Shown here in pieces: positions 5,714 through 11,949 of a stretch of DNA of 14,649 nucleotides. Numbering within the stretch: position 1 is the first letter of the stretch; every line of letters begins with the position of its first letter. The notes beneath the pieces were generated by a model, which saw only the letters and a program-made list of their open reading frames with translations, did not search any database and had not been told where the DNA came from. Source of the stretch: CAZRDB01 sp964598695 (GTDB lineage Bacteria > Armatimonadota > Zipacnadia > UBA1398); assembly GCA_964598695.1 (NCBI GenBank), contig CAZRDB010000126.1, positions 1 through 14,649 on the forward strand, given 5' to 3'. The translations under genes were made by a program, and so were the position numbers.

Positions 5714-6411
5714 TGCTGGGGGCCGAGGGCCTCGAGCGCCTGGCCCGTGCCCGGGTGATCCTGGTGGGCCTGGGAGCGGTGGGCAGCGTTGCGCTCGAGG
5801 CGCTCGCGCGGCTCGGGATCGGCCACCTGACCCTGGTCGACTTCGACACCGTCTGCCTCTCGAACCTGAACCGGCAACTGCTTGCGCTCGACTCGACGCT
5901 CGGGCGGCCGAAGCACGAGGTCGCGGCCTGCCGCGTGCGCGACATCAACCCCTCGTGCGCGATCGACGCGCGCTGCCTGCGCGTCACCGAGGAGACTGCG
6001 GGCGCGCTCCTCGCCGCGCGGCCCGATCTCGTCGTCGACGCGATCGACGCGCCCTCCGGCAAGCTCGCGCTGGTTGCGGCCTGCCAGGCCGCCGGCGTCC
6101 CGGTCGTCTGCTCGATGGGCGCCGCACTGCGGCGCGACCCCTCCCGCGTGCGGACGGGCACGCTGGCGCAGACCCATGATTGCCCGCTTGCGCGCCTGTT
6201 GCGCCGAGGTCTCCGCGAGCGCGGCCTCTCGCTCGCCGTGCCGTGCGTCTACAGCGAGGAGCCGGCCGATCGCGCCCTCTCGGGCGAACCCGTCGGGAGT
6301 GACGGCCCGGGCTCCGCGCGTCGCGTCCTGGGGACCCTCCCGACGGTCACCGGCGTCTTCGGTCTGCGTCTTGCCGACCTCGCCCTCTCCCTGCTGCTCG
6401 CCGACGCGTAG
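5680..6411 (+). CDS. tcdA: TcdA-type E1-like enzyme (tRNA threonylcarbamoyladenosine dehydratase)
   Basis: TcdA (CsdL/YgdL) is an ATP-dependent E1-like enzyme that converts t6A at position 37 of ANN-decoding tRNAs to its cyclic form. The 243-residue protein begins like the family (ERFARTELMLG). It has the nucleotide-binding VGLGAVGS loop (29-36), DFD at 54-56, SNLNRQ (61-66) with the conserved Arg, PKHE (77-80) and VDAIDAPSGK (119-128). SMGAALRRDPSRVR (145-158) matches the TcdA SMGA-x(4)-DP-[ST] signature. The paired CxxC zinc ligands of MoeB/ThiF are absent, which favours TcdA over cofactor-sulfur E1 enzymes. The C-terminal VYSEEP (190-195) and the TLPTVTGVFGLRLAD segment also fit. Translation is probably coupled to the overlapping TatD gene. 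Confidence 0.87.
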   Translation: MHDERFARTELMLGAEGLERLARARVILVGLGAVGSVALEALARLGIGHLTLVDFDTVCLSNLNRQLLALDSTLGRPKHEVAACRVRDINPSCAIDARCLRVTEETAGALLAARPDLVVDAIDAPSGKLALVAACQAAGVPVVCSMGAALRRDPSRVRTGTLAQTHDCPLARLLRRGLRERGLSLAVPCVYSEEPADRALSGEPVGSDGPGSARRVLGTLPTVTGVFGLRLADLALSLLLADA

Positions 6412-6460
6412 CATCGCCCGAGCCGCAGGAGTCGGCCGGCCGCCGGCGAACCTCCCCGAT

Positions 6461-6478
6461 GCCCGCGCCCGAGCGGGC
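6461..6478 (+). other. Small hairpin in the leader of the FG-GAP gene
   Basis: GCCCGC (6461-6466) and GCGGGC (6473-6478) form a 6-bp stem with a 6-base loop, ending 7 bases before the Shine-Dalgarno AGGGGG (6486-6491) of the GTG-start gene. No T-run follows. In DNA this GC-rich it may be chance. Confidence 0.2.
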
Positions 6479-6499
6479 AAGGGGAAGGGGGAAGTCCCG

Positions 6500-7660
6500 G
6501 TGCAGCCTTCACAGCAAGGCGGACCCTCCGGCCTGCCGCCCGCACGGGAGCCACGGGGCCGGCTCACCTCTGCGGTTCTGTGGCTCCTCACGGCGCTTGC
6601 CGGCCTCGCGGTGGCGGGGGCGGGCGCCTACTGGGGGCTCGCCGGCCTGCGCTCGGTGGCCGTGGGAAGGCTCCCCGGCCGCTCGCCAGGGGCCGCGAGC
6701 CCACTGCCTGCCTCGCCGATCGTGGTCGGCCGAATCCCCATCGCCTGCTCGGCCGTCGTCGGCGATGGGCGCCGGGGCCTGCTGTACCTGGCCGGTCGTC
6801 GCGACCTGATCGCCACCGACCTCTCGGGAAGCGTCCTCGCGCGCGCGCGGTTGTCGCGTTGTGTCGCGTCGCCGCCCGAGTGCCCCGTGCCCTACACCAC
6901 ACTCCGACTGCTCAATGTCGACGGCGACCCGGAGCCGGAGATCCTCGGCTTCGGCCACTGGGGCCAATCGGTCGACGTGTTCGATTCCGACGGCCGGCCG
7001 TGCTGGCAGTACGGGACGCCGTCCGGGGTGAACGATGCCTGGTCGGCCGATCTGGACGGCGACGGCCTCGACGAGGTGGTTGTGGGCCTCAACGGCGGCT
7101 CCGGGATGCCGGTGCTCGGCCACGACGGCCGGGTGCTGTGGACCGACCCCGACCTCGGCAATGTCTGGTCGGTGTGCATGGCGGACACCGACCGCGATGG
7201 AGCGACGGAGGTCGTCTGCAGCCCCCACGAGGTCCGAGCCTACACCGCGGCCGGCCGCAGGCTCTCCAGCACCCGGGCGGCCGGGTTCTCGCTGTTCGTC
7301 CGGCCCGCCGGCCCGCCCGGTGGGGGTGTGACGCTCGTGGCGGGCCTCCCCCAGCTCCACGGCCTCGGCGTTCGCAACCGGCACCTGTGGGCCCTGGAGA
7401 CCGGGATCCCGAAGGCCACCGTCTCGGCGGTCGCCGAGGGCCAGCCCTGGCTCGCGCTGACGGGCGGCGGAGGGACCCTCGTGCTCGTCGACGCGGCGCA
7501 GGGCCGCGTGATGGCCCGCGAGACCATCGCGGGACTCATCACCGGCCTGAGCTGGTACGAGGACGGCGCGGGGCCTCCGCTGCTCCTCGTCGCGACGGGG
7601 CAGGGCGTGCTGCTCTGTCGGGTGCCGCGCGCGGCGCCGGCCGGGCCCACGGCGCCCTGA
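6500..7660 (+). CDS. Membrane-anchored FG-GAP/VCBS-type repeat protein
   Basis: No specific function is recognised. The 386-residue protein has a short Gln/Pro/Arg-rich N-terminus and one hydrophobic segment at about 23-47 (SAVLWLLTALAGLAVAGAGA), read as an uncleaved signal anchor. The large domain after it would then lie outside the membrane. Three acidic calcium-loop-like motifs sit at regular spacing: NVDGDPEPE (139-147), DLDGDGLDE (184-192) and DTDRDGATE (229-237). Each is followed by a beta-strand, as in FG-GAP/VCBS beta-propellers. Later blades (LALTGGGGTLVLVDAAQGRV) look PQQ/WD-like. The start is the GTG at 6500 with AGGGGG (6486-6491) eight bases upstream; the frame stays open upstream but overlaps tcdA. 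Such proteins often mediate adhesion or surface interactions; that role is inferred here only from the fold. Confidence 0.75.
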   Translation: MQPSQQGGPSGLPPAREPRGRLTSAVLWLLTALAGLAVAGAGAYWGLAGLRSVAVGRLPGRSPGAASPLPASPIVVGRIPIACSAVVGDGRRGLLYLAGRRDLIATDLSGSVLARARLSRCVASPPECPVPYTTLRLLNVDGDPEPEILGFGHWGQSVDVFDSDGRPCWQYGTPSGVNDAWSADLDGDGLDEVVVGLNGGSGMPVLGHDGRVLWTDPDLGNVWSVCMADTDRDGATEVVCSPHEVRAYTAAGRRLSSTRAAGFSLFVRPAGPPGGGVTLVAGLPQLHGLGVRNRHLWALETGIPKATVSAVAEGQPWLALTGGGGTLVLVDAAQGRVMARETIAGLITGLSWYEDGAGPPLLLVATGQGVLLCRVPRAAPAGPTAP

Positions 7661-7670
7661 GCGGTCGGTC

Positions 7671-7700
7671 TTGCGCGCGATCGGTACGTCGGGCGATACT
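7671..7700 (+). promoter_or_regulatory. Candidate promoter for the DUF1638-recG genes
   Basis: TTGCGC (7671-7676) and GATACT (7695-7700) are 18 bases apart, matching the -35 and -10 consensus at 3 and 4 of 6 positions. They lie in the 62-base spacer after the FG-GAP gene, and transcription would begin about 16 bases before the ATG at 7723. The match is weak and the start site is unverified. Confidence 0.28.
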
Positions 7701-7722
7701 GGCCGGACGAAAGGGGTCCCGA

Positions 7723-8499
7723 ATGCTCCGGCTCATCGCCTGCAACGTCTTCCAGCGCGAGGCCTGCTGGTGCATCGCGCGCTCGCCCCAGGTCATCGAT
7801 CCCGTCTTCCTCGAGGTCGGTCAGCACGTCAACGCGGACAAGCTCCGGGCCGCGATTCAGGAGGAGATCGACCGCACCGAGGAATCGGCGAAACCCTACG
7901 AGGCCGTCGTGCTTCTCTACGGGTTGTGCGGTAATGCGGGAGTGGGGCTCAAAGCGCGCAGCCGCCCGCTGGTGCTGCCCCGGGCCCACGACTGCTGCAC
8001 GGTGCTGCTGGGATCCAGGGCACGCTTCCGCGAGCACTTCGGGGAGACGCCGAGCCGCGAGTTCAGCTCGGTCGGGTACATGGAGCGCGGCGACTACTTC
8101 CTGCGCGTCGAGGACGGCGAGACGAAGCTGCACTACGGCGACAGCTACGCCGAGATGGTGCGTGAGTTCGGGCCGGAGGACGCGAAGTACATCTGGGAGA
8201 CGATGCATCCCGAGCCCCTCCGGGGAGAGCCGTACGCCGCGGCCTTCATCGACCTGCCCGAGACCGCGCACCTGGGCTACGTCGACAAGTTCGCCCAGCG
8301 GGCCGCCGCCGCCGACCTCGCCTGGGAGCGCCTCGAGGGCAGCATGGAACTGATCCGCCGCTTGCTCGACGGCGAGTGGAACGAGGAGGAGTTCCTCATC
8401 GTTCCCCCCGGCGGGACGACGCTCGGGGTCTACGACTGGACCGAGGTGCTCCGCGCCATCGACCCCGCGTCGCCCGCGAGCGGCGGAGGGGAGAGCTGA
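7723..8499 (+). CDS. DUF1638 domain-containing protein
   Basis: The 258-residue protein carries the hallmarks I associate with DUF1638. These are an N-terminal IACNVFQREACWC strand with cysteines C7, C15 and C17, the LLYGLCGNAGVGLKA block (64-78), and the LPRAHDCCTVLLGSR block (85-99) with H89, D90, C91 and C92. A SVGYMERGDYF segment (116-126) and a EMVREFGPEDAKYIWETM helix (144-161) follow. The conserved Cys/His residues suggest a metal or corrinoid/cofactor site. From general knowledge, family members occur in anaerobes and methanogens near corrinoid methyltransferase genes, but no such gene lies in this window. No signal peptide or membrane segment is seen, so it is probably cytoplasmic. 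Shine-Dalgarno AAAGGGG (7710-7716) supports the ATG at 7723. recG starts 8 bases after the stop, so the two are likely co-transcribed. Molecular function unknown. Confidence 0.82.
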   Translation: MLRLIACNVFQREACWCIARSPQVIDPVFLEVGQHVNADKLRAAIQEEIDRTEESAKPYEAVVLLYGLCGNAGVGLKARSRPLVLPRAHDCCTVLLGSRARFREHFGETPSREFSSVGYMERGDYFLRVEDGETKLHYGDSYAEMVREFGPEDAKYIWETMHPEPLRGEPYAAAFIDLPETAHLGYVDKFAQRAAAADLAWERLEGSMELIRRLLDGEWNEEEFLIVPPGGTTLGVYDWTEVLRAIDPASPASGGGES

Positions 8500-8507
8500 A
8501 GCAGGCG

Positions 8508-10946
8508 ATGCCCGAGTCGGCGCCGGCGACACGCCGGGAGAAGCTGCGGAAGGCCCTCGAGGCGCTGGACCGCCCTCTCGGTTGGGAGCGACGGGCCGGG
8601 CTCCACGACACGGTCGCCAGCGGCGGCCTCAGCGCCTACGGTGTCCGGTGGCTCGGCCAAGCGGTCGATGCCTGCACGGACGAGCGGCTCGCCGGCCGGC
8701 TCGCGGAGCTGGCCCCCCTCCTCGCTCGCTACACGCCCGCCGAGCCCGAGGAGCGGGGAGCGCTGCTCGACGCGATCGAGCAACGGCTTCGAGAGGCGCT
8801 GCAGTCGCTCGAAGCCTCTTCCGCCGACTGGCGCGCGACGGCGCGCGAGCGCGATCGCGCCCTCGACGCCCGGGAGGCTCGCGACCTGCGCGGGGCGCGC
8901 GAGACGCCGGTCCAGTTCGTCCGCGGCGTCGGACCCCGGCTGGCCGAGCTGCTGGCCCGCTTCGGGATCTCGACCGCCTACGACCTCCTCTACCTGTTCC
9001 CCCGCGCCCACCAGGATCGGCGCCACCCCACGCCGGTGCGCGAGTTGGTGGACGACGTGGCCACCGGGGTCCTCGTCCGCCTCGGCGCCGAGCCCAAGGA
9101 GCAGCGGATGCGCCGGGTGACGCTCGTCACCGCGATGGCCTACGACGACTCCGGCATGGTCGAGCTGGCCTGGTACAACCAGCCGTGGCTCGTAGGCAAG
9201 CTCGCGCGCGGCGACCGGATCTACGCGGTCGGCAAGTCGGAGCGGTGGGGCAACCGGCCCCGGATGGTCGTGCAGGAGTACGAGGTGATCGGGACCGAGC
9301 AGGCGCCGACGCAGATCGGCCGGATCGTCCCCGTCTACCCGCTGACCGAGGGCCTCTCGCAGGGGCGGATCCGCTCGGTGCTCGCCCAGGCGGTCGAGCA
9401 CTACGCCCACGGCGACTACGACCCCGTTCCATCGGCGATCCGCGAGCACCGCGGCCTCCTCAGCCTCGCGCAGGCGATCCGGACGATCCACTTCCCGGCC
9501 GACCCCGAGGAGCACGAGTTGGCGCGGATCCGCCTCGCCTTCGGCGAGTTGCTGGCGCTGCAGGTGCAGGTCGCCCAGCGCCGGCGCGAGATCAGCATCG
9601 GCATCGCCCTGCCCGTGCGGCCGCCGGGCGATCCCATCGCCGAGCTGGAGGGCGCCCTGCCCTTCGCCTTCACCGCGGCCCAGCGCCGTGCGAGCAAGCG
9701 GATCCTCCGCGACCTCGCCTCGAGCACCCCGATGAACCGGCTGCTCCACGGCGACGTCGGCTCCGGCAAGACCGCCGTCGTGATGGCCGCGCTGCTCGCG
9801 GTCGCGCGCGCGGGGATGCAGAGCGCCCTGATGGTCCCGACCGAGATCCTCGCCCAGCAGCACTTCGCCAACCTGCGGCGCGTGCTCGAGCCGCTGGGGG
9901 TGGGCGTGACCATGCTCGTGGGCAGTCTCCCGAAACGCGTGCGCGACGAGCGGCGCGAGCGAGTGCGGATGGCCGACGCCTCGGTGGTCGTCGGGACCCA
10001 TGCCCTGATCCAGGAGGGCGTCGACTTCGCCCGGCTCGGGCTGGCCGTGGTCGACGAGCAGCACCGTTTCGGCGTCGCCCAGCGGAGCGAGCTGTTCACG
10101 AAGGCCACGTGCCCACACTTCCTCGTGCTGACGGCCACACCGATCCCGCGCACGCTGGCACTGACCGTCTACGGCCACCTCGCCGTCTCGCAGCTCGACG
10201 AGATGCCCCCGGGGCGGCAGGAGATCGTGACGAAGACGGCGGGCCGGAAGGCGGCCTACGCCCTCGTCCGCAAGGAGACCGCGAAGGGGCGGCAGGCCTA
10301 CGTGATCTGCCCGCTGATCGAGCGCTCGGAGGTGCTCGACTGCGAGGCGGCCGCCGACCTCGCGCAACGGCTGGCCGAGGAAGACCTCGCCGGGCTTACG
10401 ATCGGTCTGCTCCATGGGCGCCTGCCGGCCGAGGAGCGCGAGGCGACGATGGGCGCTTTCGCGCGGGGGGAGATCCAGGTTCTGGTCTCGACGACGGTGG
10501 TCGAGGTCGGCGTCGATGTGCCGAACGCCACGGTGATCGTGATCGAGAACGCGGAGCGGTTCGGGCTGGCGCAGCTCCACCAGCTCCGGGGGCGGGTGGG
10601 GCGGGGGAGCGAGCGCTCCTACTGCGCGCTCATCTGCGGCACGCGGAGCCAGGAGGCGCGGTACCGGCTGGAGGTGCTCTGCCGGACGACGGACGGCTTC
10701 GAGATCGCGATGGAGGACCTGAGGCTCCGCGGACCCGGCGAGTTCTTCGGCACGCGCCAGAGCGGCCTTCCCGACCTCCGGGTGGCCGACGTGCTCTCCG
10801 ATGTCGAGATCCTCGAGATGGCGCGGGTCGACGCCGAGGCGCTCGTAGCCGAGGACCCCGAACTCGCCGCACCGCGGCACGCCGACCTCCGCGAGGACAT
10901 CCTGCACGGAGCCGGAACCAAGGTGACACGGGCGCTGATGGGCTAG
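8508..10946 (+). CDS. recG: ATP-dependent DNA helicase RecG
   Basis: RecG remodels stalled replication forks and branched DNA during repair and recombination. The 812-residue protein has an N-terminal helical extension (1-130) before a helix-hairpin-helix-like segment (VGPRLAELLARFGISTAYDL, 141-160) and the OB-fold wedge domain (about 180-265). The helicase motor has Walker A GDVGSGKT (415-422), the DEQH box (516-519, followed by RFGVAQR), TATPIPRT (542-549), LLHGRLPAEE (634-643) and the arginine-finger motif QLRGRVGRG (692-700). The RecG-specific C-terminal DLRLRGPGEFFGTRQSG is at 737-753. The protein is longer than E. coli RecG (693 residues); the extra length is mainly the N-terminal extension, which is known in Thermotoga RecG. 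The ATG at 8508 is 8 bases after the DUF1638 stop, with GGAGGGGAG further upstream as the likely ribosome binding site. Confidence 0.97.
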   Translation: MPESAPATRREKLRKALEALDRPLGWERRAGLHDTVASGGLSAYGVRWLGQAVDACTDERLAGRLAELAPLLARYTPAEPEERGALLDAIEQRLREALQSLEASSADWRATARERDRALDAREARDLRGARETPVQFVRGVGPRLAELLARFGISTAYDLLYLFPRAHQDRRHPTPVRELVDDVATGVLVRLGAEPKEQRMRRVTLVTAMAYDDSGMVELAWYNQPWLVGKLARGDRIYAVGKSERWGNRPRMVVQEYEVIGTEQAPTQIGRIVPVYPLTEGLSQGRIRSVLAQAVEHYAHGDYDPVPSAIREHRGLLSLAQAIRTIHFPADPEEHELARIRLAFGELLALQVQVAQRRREISIGIALPVRPPGDPIAELEGALPFAFTAAQRRASKRILRDLASSTPMNRLLHGDVGSGKTAVVMAALLAVARAGMQSALMVPTEILAQQHFANLRRVLEPLGVGVTMLVGSLPKRVRDERRERVRMADASVVVGTHALIQEGVDFARLGLAVVDEQHRFGVAQRSELFTKATCPHFLVLTATPIPRTLALTVYGHLAVSQLDEMPPGRQEIVTKTAGRKAAYALVRKETAKGRQAYVICPLIERSEVLDCEAAADLAQRLAEEDLAGLTIGLLHGRLPAEEREATMGAFARGEIQVLVSTTVVEVGVDVPNATVIVIENAERFGLAQLHQLRGRVGRGSERSYCALICGTRSQEARYRLEVLCRTTDGFEIAMEDLRLRGPGEFFGTRQSGLPDLRVADVLSDVEILEMARVDAEALVAEDPELAAPRHADLREDILHGAGTKVTRALMG

Positions 10947-10969
10947 TGCGGCCCAGAGAGGGTGTTCCG

Positions 10970-11893
10970 ATGGAGCGGGAGCTGCACGTCGTGACCGGCG
11001 CTTTCGGCTACTCGGGCAGGCAGATCGCCAAGGGGCTTCTCGAGCGCGGCCATCGGGTGCGGACCCTCACCGGCCGGCCCGACCGCCCCAACCCGTTCGG
11101 CGAGGCCGTCGAGGCCCATGCCTTCTCGTTCGACGCCCCCGACCGGCTGCGCCGAAGCCTCGAGGGCGCCAAGGTGCTGTACAACACCTATTGGATCCGC
11201 TTCGAGCGCAACGGGATGACCTTCGACCGTGCGGTGGAGAACTCGCTCGCGCTGCTCCGGGCCGCGAAGGAGGCCGGGGTCGAGCGGATCGTCCACACGA
11301 GCATCACCAAGCCGTCGCTCGACTCGCCCTACCCCTACTTCAGCGGCAAGGCGCGGATCGAGGAGGCGATCCGAGCCTCCGACCTCTCCTACGCGATCCT
11401 CAGGCCGACGGTCTTCTTTGGCGAGGAGGACGTGCTCGTCAACAACATGGCCTGGATGCTCCGCCGGATGCCCTTCTTCGGGCTCATCGGCCGGGGCGAC
11501 TACCCGATCCAGCCGATCTGCGTGTACGACTTCGCGCGGATCGCGATCGAGATGGGCGAGCGGCGGGATCCAGTGACGGTGGACACCGTCGGGCCCGAGT
11601 GCTTCACGATGCGAGAGCTGCTGCGGGCGATCGCGAGGGGGATCGGCCGCGCGAACCTCCTGATGCCGGTGCCGCCGAGCTTCGCGCTGCTCGTGACCGA
11701 CCTGATCGGCCGGCTGCTCGTGCATGACGTGATCCTCACCCGGCACGAGATCTCCGCGATGATGGAGGGCCGCCTTCGCTCCGACGAGCCGGCGCTCGGG
11801 ACGACGAAGCTCACGGAGTGGATCGAGGAGCACCGCGCGACCCTCGGCGCCCGGTGGGCCAACGAACTGGGCCGTCACTTCGGGGGGAAGTGA
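10970..11893 (+). CDS. NAD(P)-binding atypical SDR (NmrA/NDUFA9-like)
   Basis: This is a 307-residue Rossmann-fold protein of the atypical/extended short-chain dehydrogenase superfamily. The dinucleotide-binding motif TGAFGYSG (9-16, TGxxGxxG) sits right after the first strand, and a basic patch (GRPDRP, 35-40) after the second strand hints at NADP(H). A Y-x-x-x-K-like pair (Y123, K127 in YFSGK) is present, with upstream Ser/Thr residues (HTSITK, 109-114). ILRPTVFFGEED (143-154) is typical of the NmrA/NAD-dependent epimerase group, and the later FTMRELLRAIARGIG segment matches NDUFA9-like proteins. The substrate is unknown; oxidoreductase, redox sensor and complex I accessory-like roles all remain possible. 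The start is backed by AGAGGG (10957-10962). It follows recG by 23 bases, so it may be the last gene of that transcript, and it converges on the next gene. Confidence 0.8.
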   Translation: MERELHVVTGAFGYSGRQIAKGLLERGHRVRTLTGRPDRPNPFGEAVEAHAFSFDAPDRLRRSLEGAKVLYNTYWIRFERNGMTFDRAVENSLALLRAAKEAGVERIVHTSITKPSLDSPYPYFSGKARIEEAIRASDLSYAILRPTVFFGEEDVLVNNMAWMLRRMPFFGLIGRGDYPIQPICVYDFARIAIEMGERRDPVTVDTVGPECFTMRELLRAIARGIGRANLLMPVPPSFALLVTDLIGRLLVHDVILTRHEISAMMEGRLRSDEPALGTTKLTEWIEEHRATLGARWANELGRHFGGK

Positions 11894-11897
11894 GGCC

Positions 11898-11949
11898 CGG
11901 CCGAGGAGGGAGCGGGTCCGGCTCGGCCGCCCCAGGGCCCTCGGCGGCC
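11898..11949. terminator. Candidate bidirectional terminator region between convergent genes
   Basis: The 55-base spacer between the convergent stop codons holds two overlapping, mutually exclusive inverted repeats. CGGCCGAG (11898-11905) pairs with CTCGGCCG (11922-11929). GGCCGCC (11925-11931) pairs with GGCGGCC (11943-11949), with the palindrome AGGGCCCT in its loop. Neither has a T-run on either strand, so Rho-independent termination is doubtful. The placement is nevertheless where a shared terminator is expected. Confidence 0.35.

Noticed and set aside
5680..6411. MoeB/ThiF-type sulfur-carrier adenylyltransferase
   Set aside because: The paired CxxC zinc ligands are missing and no ThiS/MoaD-like gene is nearby. 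The SMGA...DPS signature and the C-terminal part fit TcdA better.
8430..10907. 825-residue minus-strand frame opposite recG
   Set aside because: It mirrors recG, which has every helicase motif. The antisense translation has no recognisable domain and a composition typical of antisense GC-rich frames.
8582..10969. Upstream extension of the NAD(P)-binding protein across recG
   Set aside because: The frame is open for 2.4 kb but its translation is Arg/Pro/Gly-rich noise. The ATG at 10970 has a Shine-Dalgarno sequence and starts right at the Rossmann strand.
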